Source: Janibacter anophelis NBRC 107843
Lineage (GTDB): Bacteria; Actinomycetota; Actinomycetes; Actinomycetales; Dermatophilaceae
NCBI RefSeq assembly: GCF_001570945.1
Contig: NZ_BCSQ01000025.1
Location: 1 to 48,386 of the forward strand
Reading direction: 5' to 3'
DNA: 48,386 nucleotides
Shown here one piece after another: positions 26,166 through 36,738 of the stretch. The notes beneath the pieces were generated by a model, which had not been told where the DNA came from, made no database searches, and saw only the letters and a program-made list of their open reading frames with translations. The first letter of the stretch is position 1, and each line of letters opens with the position of its first letter. A program made the translations under genes and the position numbers.

Positions 26166-28249
26166 GCGTCCGCGGTCTCGAGGGCGGGCAGACCCCGGCT
26201 GTCACGGATGATGTCGAGGAATCGGCCCATGATCTCGTTGAGCCCGAAGTCCTTGGGCGTGAAGACGGCGGCGACGCCCATCTCGCGCAACCGCACGGCG
26301 TCGGACTCGGGGATGATGCCGCCGACGATGACCGGGATGTCACCGGCGCCCTGGGCCTTGAGGCCCTCGAGGACGTCGGGCACGAGCTCCATGTGGGAGC
26401 CGGAGAGGATCGAGACGCCCACGAGGTCCACGTCCTCGGCGACGGCCGCCGAGACGATCTGGTCGGGCGTGAGGCGGATGCCCTGGTAGATGACCTCGAA
26501 TCCGGCGTCGCGGGCGCGCACGGCGATCTGCTCGGCGCCGTTGGAGTGGCCGTCCAGGCCGGGCTTGCCGACGAGGACGCGCAGCGCCCCGCCGAGCTCC
26601 TCGGCCGTGGCCCGCACCCGGTCGCGCACGGCCACGAGGTCGGCCGAGCCGCCGTCGGCCACGCCGACCGAGCCGGAGACCCCGGTGGGAGCGCGGAACT
26701 CACCGAATACCTCACGCAGGGCCTGGGCCCACTCGCCGACGGTGACACCGGCGCGGGCGCAGACGAGGGATGCCTCGAAGAGGTTCTCGTCGGTGGCGGC
26801 GATCTCCTTCAGCCGCTCCAGCGAGTCGGCGGCGGCCCGGGCGCTCTGCGGGTCGGCGTCGCGCTCGGAGCGCCAGGCCCGCACGGCCTCGATGGCCTTG
26901 GCCTCGACGTCGGCGTCGACGGTCTGGATCGCGGTGTCGAGGTCGGCCGTGAGCGGGTTGGGCTCGGTCGTCTCGAACTTGTTGACCCCGACGACGATGT
27001 CCTCGCCGGCCTCGATCCGCTGGCGACGCAGGGCGTGACTCGCAACGAGGGCGTTCTTCATGTAGCCGGACTCGACGGCCGGCACAGCGCCACCCATGTC
27101 CTGGATGCGCTCGATCTCGGCCTTGGCGCCGGCGACGAGCTCGGCCACCTTCTTTTCCACCACCGGGGAGCCGGCGAACAGGTCGTCGTACTCGAGCAGG
27201 TCGGACTCGAAGGCGAGCACCTGCTGCAGGCGCAGGGCCCACTGCTGGTCCCACGGTCGGGGCAGGCCGAGCGCCTCGTTCCACGCCGGCAGCTGCACGG
27301 CGCGGGCGCGGGCGTCCTTGCTCAGCGTGACCGCGAGCATCTCGAGGACGATGCGCTGGACGTTGTTCTCCGGCTGGGCCTCGGTCAGGCCGAGGCTGTT
27401 GACCTGGACGCCGTAGCGGAATCGGCGCTGCTTGGCGTCGGTGACGCCGTAGCGCTCACGGCAGATCTCGTCCCACAGCTCGACGAAGGCGCGCATCTTG
27501 CACATCTCCTCGACGAAGCGCACGCCGGCGTTGACGAAGAAGGAGATGCGGGCGACGACCTTGCCGAACTCGGCCTCCGGCACCCGGCCGGAGTCGCGGA
27601 CGGCGTCGAGCACGGCGAGCGCCGTCGACATCGAGTACGCGATCTCCTGCACCGGCGTCGCGCCGGCCTCCTGCAGGTGGTAGCTGCAGATGTTGATCGG
27701 GTTCCACTTCGGGATCTCGCCGACGGTGTAGGTGACCATGTCGGTGATCAACCGCATCGAGGGCCCGGGCGGGAAGACATAGGTCCCCCGGCTCAGGTAC
27801 TCCTTGATGATGTCGTTCTGCGTCGTGCCGGCCAGGCGCGCGCGCACCTCGGCCGGGTCCTGGCCAGCCGCCTCGGCCTGCTCCTCCGCGGCGACCTGGT
27901 ACATCGCGAGCATGTACATCGCGACGGCGTTGATCGTCATCGACGTGTTCATCTCGCCGAGCGGGATCTGGTCGAAGAGCTTGCGCATGTCACCGATGTG
28001 GCTGATCGGCACACCGACCTTGCCCACCTCGCCACGGCTGAGCACGTGGTCGGGGTCGTAGCCGGTCTGCGTCGGCAGGTCGAAGGCGACGGACAGACCG
28101 GTCTGGCCCTTGGCCAGGTTGCGTCGGTAGAGCTCGTTGGACGCCGCGGCGCTGGAGTGACCCGCGTAGGTGCGCATCACCCAGGGGCGGTCGCGCTCGG
28201 GTCGCGCAGCCTCGGCTGCGGGGGTCGGGGCATCGGTGCTGTCGGCCAT
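26162..28249 (-). CDS. meaA: Ethylmalonyl-CoA mutase (MeaA/Ecm), adenosylcobalamin-dependent
   Basis: This single-subunit enzyme of about 695 aa rearranges (2R)-ethylmalonyl-CoA to methylsuccinyl-CoA. The substrate barrel carries MRTYAGHSSAAASNELYRRNLAKGQ, FDLPTQTGYDPD, MNTSMTIN and NICSYHLQEAGA. The C-terminal B12 domain has GKPGLDGHSNGAEQ (the DxHxxG cobalt-ligand motif), GVSILSGSH and VGGIIP. It matches Streptomyces MeaA better than methylmalonyl-CoA mutase by N-terminus and length. The ATG at 28249 follows TACCTT by 7 nt (leaderless). ccrA, the epimerase, meaB and an adenosyltransferase in the same window support the assignment. No CGAAGGG word lies inside it. Confidence 0.92.
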   Translation of the reverse strand: MADSTDAPTPAAEAARPERDRPWVMRTYAGHSSAAASNELYRRNLAKGQTGLSVAFDLPTQTGYDPDHVLSRGEVGKVGVPISHIGDMRKLFDQIPLGEMNTSMTINAVAMYMLAMYQVAAEEQAEAAGQDPAEVRARLAGTTQNDIIKEYLSRGTYVFPPGPSMRLITDMVTYTVGEIPKWNPINICSYHLQEAGATPVQEIAYSMSTALAVLDAVRDSGRVPEAEFGKVVARISFFVNAGVRFVEEMCKMRAFVELWDEICRERYGVTDAKQRRFRYGVQVNSLGLTEAQPENNVQRIVLEMLAVTLSKDARARAVQLPAWNEALGLPRPWDQQWALRLQQVLAFESDLLEYDDLFAGSPVVEKKVAELVAGAKAEIERIQDMGGAVPAVESGYMKNALVASHALRRQRIEAGEDIVVGVNKFETTEPNPLTADLDTAIQTVDADVEAKAIEAVRAWRSERDADPQSARAAADSLERLKEIAATDENLFEASLVCARAGVTVGEWAQALREVFGEFRAPTGVSGSVGVADGGSADLVAVRDRVRATAEELGGALRVLVGKPGLDGHSNGAEQIAVRARDAGFEVIYQGIRLTPDQIVSAAVAEDVDLVGVSILSGSHMELVPDVLEGLKAQGAGDIPVIVGGIIPESDAVRLREMGVAAVFTPKDFGLNEIMGRFLDIIRDSRGLPALETADA

Positions 28250-28256
28250 AGGTGGC

Positions 28257-28262
28257 AAGGTA
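28257..28262 (-). promoter_or_regulatory. meaA -10 box, leaderless start
   Basis: On the minus strand TACCTT is followed by 7 nt and the ATG at 28249. Confidence 0.5.
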
Positions 28263-28322
28263 CCCGCGAGCGCGTGACGAGAGCAGACCTGTCCGCGGTG
28301 AATACCGCCACATCCGCGGCGC

Positions 28323-29378
28323 TCACTCCATCCGGTCGGTCACCAGCGCCATGAGGCTCTCGACCGGTCCCTTGCCCAGCAGGCGCCACCAGGCCCAGCA
28401 CGCGAGCACGGTCACCACGAGGATCCCGCCGGCGTAGATCGGCCAGGAGTCGTAGGGCGCCCTCGGGTCCCCCACCCGCTGGGCGATCGCGATGAGGCAG
28501 ACGTGCAGCACGTAGGCGCTGAGCGCGAGGGCCCCGACGGCCCGGACCGGCGCGAGCGCCGTCACGACGGGCCGGGCCGGGGCCCACCGTGCGACCAGCA
28601 CGATCGCGCCGAGGGCAGAGGCGGCGAGCGCCACGTCGAGGAGCGCGTCAGGCACCCCGCCGGACACGATGTCGCTGACGCCGATCCCGTGCCCGGCGAG
28701 GCGCAGCGCGGCGACCGCGACGCCGGCCGCGATCCCGATGACGAGACTCGTCAGGGCCGCGCGAGCCGTCAGGCCGGCCCGAGCGAGCAGCACGCCGGCC
28801 AGGACGAAGGGCAACAGGCTGACCACCCGGTAGTGCGTGGACAGCACGAACCACTGCAGTACCTGGTCGACGATCGCGGGCGAGTGGACCCGGGCGGGGT
28901 CGAAGGCCCCACGCGCGGCTGCGTTGACGGCCGGGCCGGCGGCGAAGACCACCACGGTCACCACGGCGAGCACCCGCACCGGCAGGAGCGCGAAGGGGGC
29001 GGCCACCATCAGCGTGGCCCCGAGCGACATCAGGACGATGGCGACGAAGGTCCCGAGCTGCTCCAGGGCCAGACCGATGGTGATGAGGATCAGACCGCGC
29101 ACGAGGTTGCGCTCGACGAAGATCCTGCCCTGCACCGGTCGTGAGCGTCGGGTGAGCACGATGCCGGCCGAGACACCCATGACGAGGGCGAAGAGCGGAG
29201 ACGCGACGTTGTTGACCAGGGTGAGGACGATCTTGACGAGGGTGTCCTCCGTCGGAGCCCACACCCTCACGTGGGCGATGACCATGCAGATGACGGCGAT
29301 GCCTCGCACGAGGTCGACGGCCGGGTCGCGGCCGGTGTCCCAGGGCAGCTCTCGGACACGGTCGCTGTGCTGGGTCAC
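28323..29378 (-). CDS. Multi-spanning membrane protein, acyltransferase-like (DUF418/DUF1624 type)
   Basis: The protein is about 351 aa with some nine to ten hydrophobic helices. The N-terminus RDPAVDLVRGIAVICMVIAHV is the signature of the heparan-alpha-glucosaminide acetyltransferase-like/DUF418 superfamily, whose members transfer acyl groups across the membrane or are uncharacterised. The C-terminal SAYVLHVCLIAIA segment also fits. GTG at 29378 is chosen for the GGAGG 4 nt upstream; the longer ORF is the STAS gene region read in another frame. The substrate is unknown. Confidence 0.75.
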   Translation of the reverse strand: MTQHSDRVRELPWDTGRDPAVDLVRGIAVICMVIAHVRVWAPTEDTLVKIVLTLVNNVASPLFALVMGVSAGIVLTRRSRPVQGRIFVERNLVRGLILITIGLALEQLGTFVAIVLMSLGATLMVAAPFALLPVRVLAVVTVVVFAAGPAVNAAARGAFDPARVHSPAIVDQVLQWFVLSTHYRVVSLLPFVLAGVLLARAGLTARAALTSLVIGIAAGVAVAALRLAGHGIGVSDIVSGGVPDALLDVALAASALGAIVLVARWAPARPVVTALAPVRAVGALALSAYVLHVCLIAIAQRVGDPRAPYDSWPIYAGGILVVTVLACWAWWRLLGKGPVESLMALVTDRME

Positions 29379-29455
29379 GCTGCCTCCGGCGATCGACGTA
29401 GCCCGGAGTCCAGGCGCGGATGGGTCAGAGGATATCGCCGTGGTCCGCCGATGGC

Positions 29456-29806
29456 TCAGACGGCCAGCGAGGGGCGCCGGCGCCCGGACGGCGTCGGGGC
29501 GTCCTGGAGCAACCGGATCAGGCCGGCCCGGCGCAGCAGCCGCGTCGTGCGCTCGTCGGCCCCGGTGAACCGCAGGCGACGGCCGGCGCGGGCGGCGCGG
29601 GCGTGCGCCCCCACGAGCGTCGCGAAGCCCACCTGGTCGACGACCGTCGACCCGGAGATGTCGACGAGCAGGTCGTGGCCCTCGCGGATCGCGGTGACGA
29701 AACCCTGTCGCAGGTCGGCGCTGTGCCTCAGGTCGAAGGGCACCAGCACCCGCACTCGGGTGGACCCCTCGCCACCCACCGGCGTCAGCGCGGTCATTGC
29801 GCTCAT
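29456..29806 (-). CDS. STAS-domain protein lacking the phosphorylatable Ser
   Basis: The protein is about 116 aa, one STAS domain of the anti-sigma-factor-antagonist type. The core reads DLLVDISGSTVVDQVGFATLVG. In SpoIIAA-type proteins the segment is D-S-x-G with a phosphorylated Ser; here it is DQVG. So the usual kinase switch cannot act on that residue. It could be a constitutive binder or a regulator of another kind. No anti-sigma kinase lies next to it. The ATG at 29806 has AGGTGA upstream; GTG at 29809 is an alternative. Confidence 0.75.
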   Translation of the reverse strand: MSAMTALTPVGGEGSTRVRVLVPFDLRHSADLRQGFVTAIREGHDLLVDISGSTVVDQVGFATLVGAHARAARAGRRLRFTGADERTTRLLRRAGLIRLLQDAPTPSGRRRPSLAV

Positions 29807-29960
29807 CACGGTCACCTGCCTTCCCCTGAATGCTGCGTCCGTTGGGATCCAGTGTGACCGGCGTGACGGGCGTTGGCACGCACCCGGCAATCACGATGTG
29901 ATCACGCCATTACCAGTAGTCGGTCATGGACATGCCACCGGGGGGTCACCGCGGCTCTGC

Positions 29961-29966
29961 GACGAT
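29961..29966 (+). promoter_or_regulatory. Adenosyltransferase gene -10 box, leaderless start
   Basis: GACGAT is followed by 6 nt and the ATG at 29973. Confidence 0.4.
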
Positions 29967-29972
29967 GGGTCC

Positions 29973-30608
29973 ATGGTCAACCTGACGAAGATCTACACCC
30001 GCACCGGCGACGAGGGCACGACCGCCCTCGGCGACTTCAGCCGGACGTCGAAGACCGATCCTCGGCTGCAGGCCTACGCCGACGCCAACGAGGCCAACGC
30101 CGTCATCGGGGTCGCCGTCGCGACGGGTGGTTTCGAGGAGGACGTCGTCGCGACGCTCACCCGGGTGCAGAACGACCTCTTCGACCTCGGCGCGGACCTG
30201 TCCACCCCCCTTCTCGCCGATCCCGAGTACCCGCCGCTGCGGGTCAAGCAGGAGTGGATCGACGAGCTCGAGGCGGACTGCGACCACTACCTGACCCGGG
30301 TGGAAAAGCTGCGCTCGTTCATCCTCCCGGGCGGCACCCCCGGCTCGGCCCACCTGCACCACGCGACGACCGTCGTACGGCGTGCGGAGCGCTCGGCCTG
30401 GGCGGCACGCGAGGCCTACGGCACGGAGGTCGCCGACGAGCGCGGGGCCGGTGGGGTCAACCCGCTGACGACGACCTACCTCAACCGGTTGTCCGACCTG
30501 CTCTTCATCCTCGCCCGGGTCGCCAACCTGTCGATCGGTGGCGACGTGCTCTGGCAGCCCGGCGGCGGGCGTGAGGCCAAGCCGACGAAGGGGGAATCCC
30601 GCGCCTGA
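29973..30608 (+). CDS. pduO: Cob(I)alamin adenosyltransferase, PduO type
   Basis: The enzyme converts cob(I)alamin and ATP to adenosylcobalamin, the cofactor of MeaA and methylmalonyl-CoA mutase. The protein is about 211 aa. The ATP site starts KIYTRTGDEGTT; the active-site segments FILPGGTPGSAHLHHATTVVRRAERSA and NPLTTTYLNRLSDLLFILAR are canonical. The C-terminal tail (REAKPTKGESRA) is encoded in part by a CGAAGGG word. It converges with the DUF2550 gene that follows atpC. Cofactor supply for the ethylmalonyl-CoA pathway is the likely role. Confidence 0.93.
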   Translation: MVNLTKIYTRTGDEGTTALGDFSRTSKTDPRLQAYADANEANAVIGVAVATGGFEEDVVATLTRVQNDLFDLGADLSTPLLADPEYPPLRVKQEWIDELEADCDHYLTRVEKLRSFILPGGTPGSAHLHHATTVVRRAERSAWAAREAYGTEVADERGAGGVNPLTTTYLNRLSDLLFILARVANLSIGGDVLWQPGGGREAKPTKGESRA

Positions 30609-30632
30609 GCGCGGGGTCAGGTGAGCCGGGGG

Positions 30633-31064
30633 TCAGGTGACGTTGACCCCGCGGCCGGGTGGCGCCGACTCCAACCACGAGCGCACGGCCGGGTAGATCT
30701 TCGACTCGAGGGCCAGGTCGGCGAGGTCGCCCGACTCCCCCGAGAGGGTCAGGCAGACCGCGGTGGCCAGGCCGGGGATGGAGACCGTCTCCATGGACGG
30801 GGTGGAGATGTCCAGGCCCTCCCGGGCCCACGACATCGTCGGGCTGGTCGTCACCCCGCTGACGCTGAACCAGTCGAGCTGCCCGGAGCTCAGACGCAGC
30901 AGCCCGAGTCGCCAGCGGGGCGACCCGGGCAGCCGGACGGCACAGGGACTCACAGGTCCGTGGGCGGCGAGTGCACGGCGGCGCAGCCACAGCAGCACCA
31001 GCCAGAGCGCGACGAGCAGACACCCTGCAAGGAGGACGATCTCCACCACTTGCAGGGCCGACAT
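30633..31064 (-). CDS. DUF2550 membrane protein downstream of atpC
   Basis: The protein is 143 aa with one N-terminal transmembrane helix (VEIVLLAGCLLVALWLVLLWLRRRAL) and a soluble domain with GSPRWRLGLLRLSSGQLDWFSV. Genes of this type follow atpC in many actinobacteria. The function is unknown; the location suggests a link to the ATP synthase or the cell envelope. It starts 7 nt after the atpC stop, so it is co-transcribed with atpC. Confidence 0.8.
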   Translation of the reverse strand: MSALQVVEIVLLAGCLLVALWLVLLWLRRRALAAHGPVSPCAVRLPGSPRWRLGLLRLSSGQLDWFSVSGVTTSPTMSWAREGLDISTPSMETVSIPGLATAVCLTLSGESGDLADLALESKIYPAVRSWLESAPPGRGVNVT

Positions 31065-31071
31065 GGACGGG

Positions 31072-31338
31072 TCAGCCCTTGGCCGGGGCCTGGACGGTCT
31101 CGGCGACGATCGTCACGTTGTCGTGGTCGACGGACAGGAATCCGCCGTCGATGGTCGCGGTCTGGTCCCCGTCGGTGGCGTGGATGACGACGTCACCCTC
31201 GATGAGGACACCGAGCAGCGGCGTGTGGCCCGGCATGATGCCGATCTCACCCTCCGTGCTGCGGGCGCGGACCATCGAGGCCTCACCGGACCACACCTTG
31301 CGGTCGGCGGCGACGAGTTCAACGTTGAGGGAGCTCAC
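31072..31338 (-). CDS. atpC: ATP synthase F1 epsilon subunit
   Basis: The epsilon subunit of the central stalk couples rotation and can inhibit ATP hydrolysis. The protein is 88 aa: only the N-terminal beta-sandwich (LNVELVAADRKVWSGEASMVRARSTEGEIGIMPGHTPLLG) is present, with little or no C-terminal helical domain. GTG at 31338 has AAGGA 6 nt upstream. Unusually it does not follow atpD directly: a terminator-like hairpin and two other genes lie between, and atpC seems to have its own TACGAT promoter (31376-31381). Confidence 0.93.
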   Translation of the reverse strand: MSSLNVELVAADRKVWSGEASMVRARSTEGEIGIMPGHTPLLGVLIEGDVVIHATDGDQTATIDGGFLSVDHDNVTIVAETVQAPAKG

Positions 31339-31375
31339 TGGGGGTCCTTCGTCTGGTTACGGCGGCAGGGACACA

Positions 31376-31381
31376 ATCGTA
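31376..31381 (-). promoter_or_regulatory. Candidate atpC promoter (-10 box)
   Basis: On the minus strand TACGAT would start transcription near 31369 and give a leader of about 30 nt with an AAGGA ribosome site. It would let atpC be expressed apart from the main atp operon. Confidence 0.45.
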
Positions 31382-31411
31382 GCCCGCCGCGCTGATGGGT
31401 CTGCGCGCGCC

Positions 31412-31891
31412 TCAGGCCACGACGAGCGCGAAGTAGTCCTGACCGAGCGCCAGGCTGACGATCCGCACGGCGGAGTAGCCGAGCCACAGCCCCATGCCGA
31501 CCATGAGGAACTTCGGGTTGAGCTGGTCGAAGAGGCGTTCGGTGGGTCGTCGACGCACGAGCGCGACGACGGTGTAGACGACCAGCCCGGCAGCCATCGC
31601 CATGCCGATCGGCCCGAAGAAGTTGTACTCGAAGGCGGTCGCCACGTCCCCGTGGGCGAGGTGCACCCAGGAGCGGGTCATGCCACAGCCGGGGCAGGGC
31701 ATCCCGGTGGTGAGACGCAGCAGACACGTCGGCTGCCCCGAGTCCACCGACTGCACCGGCCAGACCCGCGCGACGACGAGCCCGATGAGGCTGAGCAGCG
31801 CGAGGACGGGCACGATCGCCCGCTGCGTGAGGCTCAACCCACGCGCGAGGTGGACCCGGCGCTCGGCCGGCGGGGCTGGAGGCAGGGTCAC
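31412..31891 (-). CDS. DUF2752 membrane protein
   Basis: The protein is about 159 aa with three to four transmembrane helices. The DUF2752 hallmark, [27 protein letters not shown], is intact. The function of the family is unknown. The GTG at 31891 overlaps the stop of the TM2 gene, so the pair is co-translated. It lies between atpD and atpC, an unusual place. Confidence 0.85.
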   Translation of the reverse strand: MTLPPAPPAERRVHLARGLSLTQRAIVPVLALLSLIGLVVARVWPVQSVDSGQPTCLLRLTTGMPCPGCGMTRSWVHLAHGDVATAFEYNFFGPIGMAMAAGLVVYTVVALVRRRPTERLFDQLNPKFLMVGMGLWLGYSAVRIVSLALGQDYFALVVA

Positions 31892-32445
31892 CGCAGCGGG
31901 CGCCCGTCGACGTCGACCATCTTGCGCATGACGACGAAGATCACGTCGATGATCGACCAGATGCCCAACCCACCGCAGGTGAGGAGCTTGAGCACGCCGA
32001 GGCCGGTCTGACCGAGGTAGAAGCGGTCGACGCCGAAGCCGCCGACGAAGATCGACAGCAGCAGGGTGGTCATCCACTCCCGGCTGGAGAACAGCCCGGG
32101 GACCTGCGAGGCCGGGAACCAGCCGTCCTGCCCCTCGCCGCGCACCGGGGTGTCGCCCTTGAGCTGGCCGTTGGCCGCCATGCCGGCGAGCTGGCCGAGG
32201 TCGTAGGGGCCGTGGTCCTGGCCCATGACGTTGAGGTGGTAGCGACCGGAGGACGGCAGCTGCATGCCCGGAGCCTGCGGCGCCTGCTGGTAGCCGCCCT
32301 GTTGCTGGCCGCCGTACTGCTGGCCGGGCTGCTGGTGCTGCGGGTAACCGCCCTGCGGTCCCTGTGGGCCCTGCGACTGCCCGGGCGGGGGCGGCGGACC
32401 CTGGGGCTGCCCGGGCGGGTTGTACTGCTCGCCGGAGTTCGTCAT
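31888..32445 (-). CDS. GYF_2-like and TM2-domain membrane protein
   Basis: The protein is about 185 aa. A Gln/Gly/Pro-rich N-terminus (1-65) is followed by a GYF_2-like domain ([47 protein letters not shown]) and a TM2 domain with two helices ([42 protein letters not shown]). TM2 proteins often travel with DUF2752 genes, as here. The role is unknown. The ATG at 32445 follows TACACT (32452-32457) by 6 nt, so it has its own promoter inside the atp cluster. Confidence 0.85.
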   Translation of the reverse strand: MTNSGEQYNPPGQPQGPPPPPGQSQGPQGPQGGYPQHQQPGQQYGGQQQGGYQQAPQAPGMQLPSSGRYHLNVMGQDHGPYDLGQLAGMAANGQLKGDTPVRGEGQDGWFPASQVPGLFSSREWMTTLLLSIFVGGFGVDRFYLGQTGLGVLKLLTCGGLGIWSIIDVIFVVMRKMVDVDGRPLR

Positions 32446-32451
32446 GGCCTC

Positions 32452-32457
32452 AGTGTA
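32452..32457 (-). promoter_or_regulatory. TM2 gene -10 box, leaderless start
   Basis: On the minus strand TACACT is followed by 6 nt and the ATG at 32445. Confidence 0.5.
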
Positions 32458-32500
32458 GGTGCGCACCCGCCCACTCCCCCAATGCCCCCGCCGACGGCGA

Positions 32501-32533
32501 CGGCCGCCCCCTTCGTGGCGAAGGGAGCGGCCG
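32501..32533. terminator. Hairpin after atpD built from inverted CGAAGGG words
   Basis: Arms of 15 nt (32501-32515 and 32519-32533, one G-U-type mismatch) with a 3-nt loop start 23 nt after the atpD stop on the minus strand. The inner part of each arm is CGAAGGG. It probably ends the main atp transcript before the TM2 gene. Confidence 0.65.
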
Positions 32534-32555
32534 CAGCGTGATCGGTCGGGCCGGA

Positions 32556-34019
<1,464 letters not shown>

Positions 34020-34027
34020 CTACCTTC

Positions 34028-34927
34028 TCACTTGGAATCGGCGAGGGCGCTGGCGCCACCGACGATCTCGGAGATTTCCTGGGTGATCTCGGCCTGACGG
34101 GCCTGGTTGGCCAGTCGGGTGTACTTCTTGATGAGCTCCTCGGCGTTGTCCGTCGCCGACTTCATGGCGCGCTGGCGCGCCGCGAGCTCGGAGGCGGCCG
34201 CCTGGAGGAGGCAGTTGAAGATGCGCGCGTTGACGTAGCGCGGCAGCAGCGTGTCGAGCAGCTCCTCGCCGCTCGGCTCGAACTCGTACAGCGGGTAGAG
34301 CTCGTCCTGCGCCGGCTCCTCCACACCCTCGACGACCTCGAGGGGCAGCAGACGGATGACCTCCGCCTCCTGCGTCACCATCGAGACGAAGCGGGTGAAG
34401 ACCACGTGCACCTCGTCGACGCCGCCGTCCTCGAAGTCCTTGACGAAGTCCGCGACGAGGCGCTCGCCGATCTCGCGGGCATTGTCGAAGGTCGGCTTCT
34501 CGGAGCTGCCGGTCCACTCCGCCGCGAACTCGCGCTTGCGGAAGGAGTAGAAGGAGACCGCGCGGCGACCGACGAGGTACGGCACGACCTCCTTGCCCTG
34601 GTCGCGAAGGGCGGCGGCGACCCGCTCCCCTTCCTTGAGGACGTTGGAGTTGTACCCGCCCGCGAGACCGCGGTCGGCGGCGATGACGAGCAGCGCCGCC
34701 CGGCGCACGTTCTCCGGCTCGGTCGTCAGCGGGTGGTCCTCGTCGGAGTACGTGGCCACGGCCGAGGCCGCCCGGGTCAGCGCGCGGGCGTACGGCGTGG
34801 ACTCACGCACCGCCTGCTGGGCCTTGACGACGCGGGAGGCCGCCATGAGCTCCATGGCGCGCGTGATCTTCTTGGTCGCACTGACGGACCGGATGCGCTG
34901 CCGGTACTCCCGGATCTGCGCTCCCAT
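34028..34927 (-). CDS. atpG: ATP synthase F1 gamma subunit
   Basis: The central-stalk rotor subunit is 299 aa. The N-terminal helix [32 protein letters not shown] and the C-terminal helix ([43 protein letters not shown]) are canonical. The acidic insertion near residues 195-215 ([28 protein letters not shown]) resembles the loop seen in actinobacterial gamma subunits. One CGAAGGG word lies near codon 105. It is separated from atpA by 102 nt. Confidence 0.97.
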   Translation of the reverse strand: MGAQIREYRQRIRSVSATKKITRAMELMAASRVVKAQQAVRESTPYARALTRAASAVATYSDEDHPLTTEPENVRRAALLVIAADRGLAGGYNSNVLKEGERVAAALRDQGKEVVPYLVGRRAVSFYSFRKREFAAEWTGSSEKPTFDNAREIGERLVADFVKDFEDGGVDEVHVVFTRFVSMVTQEAEVIRLLPLEVVEGVEEPAQDELYPLYEFEPSGEELLDTLLPRYVNARIFNCLLQAAASELAARQRAMKSATDNAEELIKKYTRLANQARQAEITQEISEIVGGASALADSK

Positions 34928-35029
34928 GTGCTTCCGCCTCTCTGGTGGTCTGTGGTCGGCTCACGGCCGGTGGCCGAACGGTGGTGCTGTGCCGGTCGAG
35001 CGCCGCTGGCGACGCCCGACCGGTGGTGG
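34928..35029. other. atpA-atpG spacer
   Basis: This 102-nt gap is long for the operon. It holds a 7-bp inverted repeat (CCGGTCG near 34991 and CGACCGG near 35019) that could form a processing or attenuation hairpin. No ORF is visible. Confidence 0.4.
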
Positions 35030-36667
35030 TCAGCGCTTCTGCTTGACGATCTGGACCTGCTCGGAGTCCTGGGCGTCATCGCCCGACTCCTCCGCGGACC
35101 CGACCGGGACGTTGTCCTCGTTGGAGGGGACGAAGCTGTCGCGGAAGCTCTTGATCTCGGCCTCGAGGGCCTCGATCGTCGAGTCCTCGAGCTTGCCGGT
35201 CTCCTGGATGCCCTGCATCAGGTCGTTCTTGTTGCGACGCAGGTGGTCGAGGAACTCGGACTCGAAGCGACGGATGTCCTCGACCGCGATCGGGTCGAGC
35301 TCACCGGTCGTCCCCGCCCAGATGGCGACGGCCTGCTCCGGGACCGGGTACGGGTCGGCCTGCTTCTGCTTGAGCAGCTCGACGAGGCGGGCGCCTCGGG
35401 CCAGCTGCTGCTTCGACGCCGGGTCGAGGTCGGACGCGAACATCGCGAAGGCCTCGAGCGCGCGGTACTGGGCCAGGTCGAGCTTGAGGCGACCGGAGAC
35501 CGACTTCATCGCCTTGGTCTGCGCGGCCGAACCGACACGCGAGACCGAGACACCCACGTCGATGGCGGGGCGGACGTCGGAGTTGAAGAGGTCGGCCTGC
35601 AGGTAGATCTGGCCGTCGGTGATGGAGATGACGTTGGTCGGGATGTACGCCGAGACGTCACCGGCCTTGGTCTCGATGATCGGCAGACCGGTCATCGAGC
35701 CCGCGCCCATGTCGTCGGAGAGCTTGGCGCAGCGCTCGAGCAGACGCGAGTGCAGGTAGAAGACGTCACCCGGGTAAGCCTCGCGGCCCGGCGGGCGGCG
35801 CAGCAGCAGCGACATCGAGCGGTAGGCCTCGGCCTGCTTGCTCAGGTCGTCGAAGACGATGAGGACGTGCTTGCCCTGGTACATCCAGTGCTGGCCGATG
35901 GCCGAGCCGGTGAACGGGGCGAGGTACTTGAAGCCGGCGGCGTCGGACGCGGGGGCCGCGACGATCGTCGTGTACTCCATCGCGCCGGCCTCCTCGAGCG
36001 TGCCCTTGACGGACGCGATCGTGGAGCCCTTCTGGCCGATGGCGACGTAGATGCAGCGCACCTGCTTCTGCGGGTCGCCCGTCTCCCAGAACTGCTTCTG
36101 GTTGATGATCGTGTCGACCGCGACCGTGGTCTTGCCGGTCTGGCGGTCACCGATGATCAGCTGACGCTGGCCACGGCCGATCGGGGTCATGGCGTCGACC
36201 GACTTCAGGCCGGTCTGCAGCGGCTCGTGCACCGACTTGCGCTGGACGACCGAGGGGGCCTGCAGCTCGAGCGCGCGGCGCTCCTCGGACTCGATGTCGC
36301 CGAGGCCGTCGATGGCCTGGCCCAGCGGGTTGACGACGCGGCCGAGGAAGTTGTCACCGACGGGCACGGAGAGGACCTCGCCGGTGCGCTTGACCGCCTG
36401 GCCCTCCTCGATCTTGGAGAAGTCGCCGAGCACGACGACACCGATCTCGTGGACGTCGAGGTTGAGCGCGAGGCCGAGGGTTCCGTCCTCGAACTCGAGC
36501 AGCTCGTTGGTCATGGCCGAAGGGAGTCCCTCGACGTGGGCGATGCCGTCACCGGTGTCGGTGACGCGGCCGACCTCTTCGCGGGAGGCCGCGCCCGGGT
36601 TGTAGGACCGCACGTAGCCGTCCAGGGCGTCCCGGATCTCCTCCGGACGGATCGAAAGCTCCGTCAT
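35030..36667 (-). CDS. atpA: ATP synthase F1 alpha subunit
   Basis: This is the non-catalytic nucleotide-binding subunit, 545 aa. It has P-loop GDRQTGKTT, the segment [40 protein letters not shown], and the arginine-finger region. The C-terminus is extended by about 25 acidic residues ([20 protein letters not shown]), as in other actinobacteria. One CGAAGGG word encodes GLPSAM near residue 48. The ATG at 36667 has GAGGAGA upstream. Confidence 0.98.
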   Translation of the reverse strand: MTELSIRPEEIRDALDGYVRSYNPGAASREEVGRVTDTGDGIAHVEGLPSAMTNELLEFEDGTLGLALNLDVHEIGVVVLGDFSKIEEGQAVKRTGEVLSVPVGDNFLGRVVNPLGQAIDGLGDIESEERRALELQAPSVVQRKSVHEPLQTGLKSVDAMTPIGRGQRQLIIGDRQTGKTTVAVDTIINQKQFWETGDPQKQVRCIYVAIGQKGSTIASVKGTLEEAGAMEYTTIVAAPASDAAGFKYLAPFTGSAIGQHWMYQGKHVLIVFDDLSKQAEAYRSMSLLLRRPPGREAYPGDVFYLHSRLLERCAKLSDDMGAGSMTGLPIIETKAGDVSAYIPTNVISITDGQIYLQADLFNSDVRPAIDVGVSVSRVGSAAQTKAMKSVSGRLKLDLAQYRALEAFAMFASDLDPASKQQLARGARLVELLKQKQADPYPVPEQAVAIWAGTTGELDPIAVEDIRRFESEFLDHLRRNKNDLMQGIQETGKLEDSTIEALEAEIKSFRDSFVPSNEDNVPVGSAEESGDDAQDSEQVQIVKQKR

Positions 36668-36738
36668 GTTGTCTTCTCCTCGTTGCCGGCCGCTGTGATG
36701 GCCGAATATGTGGTCTGCATGGGGTCTGGGCTGGTGGC

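Noticed and set aside
26162-28249. Methylmalonyl-CoA mutase large subunit
   Set aside because: The protein is slightly shorter, has the MeaA-type N-terminus, and lacks a small-subunit gene beside it; ccrA and the other pathway genes nearby favour ethylmalonyl-CoA mutase.
31888-32445. An atpD-atpC fusion remnant or frameshifted atp gene
   Set aside because: The translated protein is an intact GYF_2/TM2 protein with its own promoter and a DUF2752 partner.
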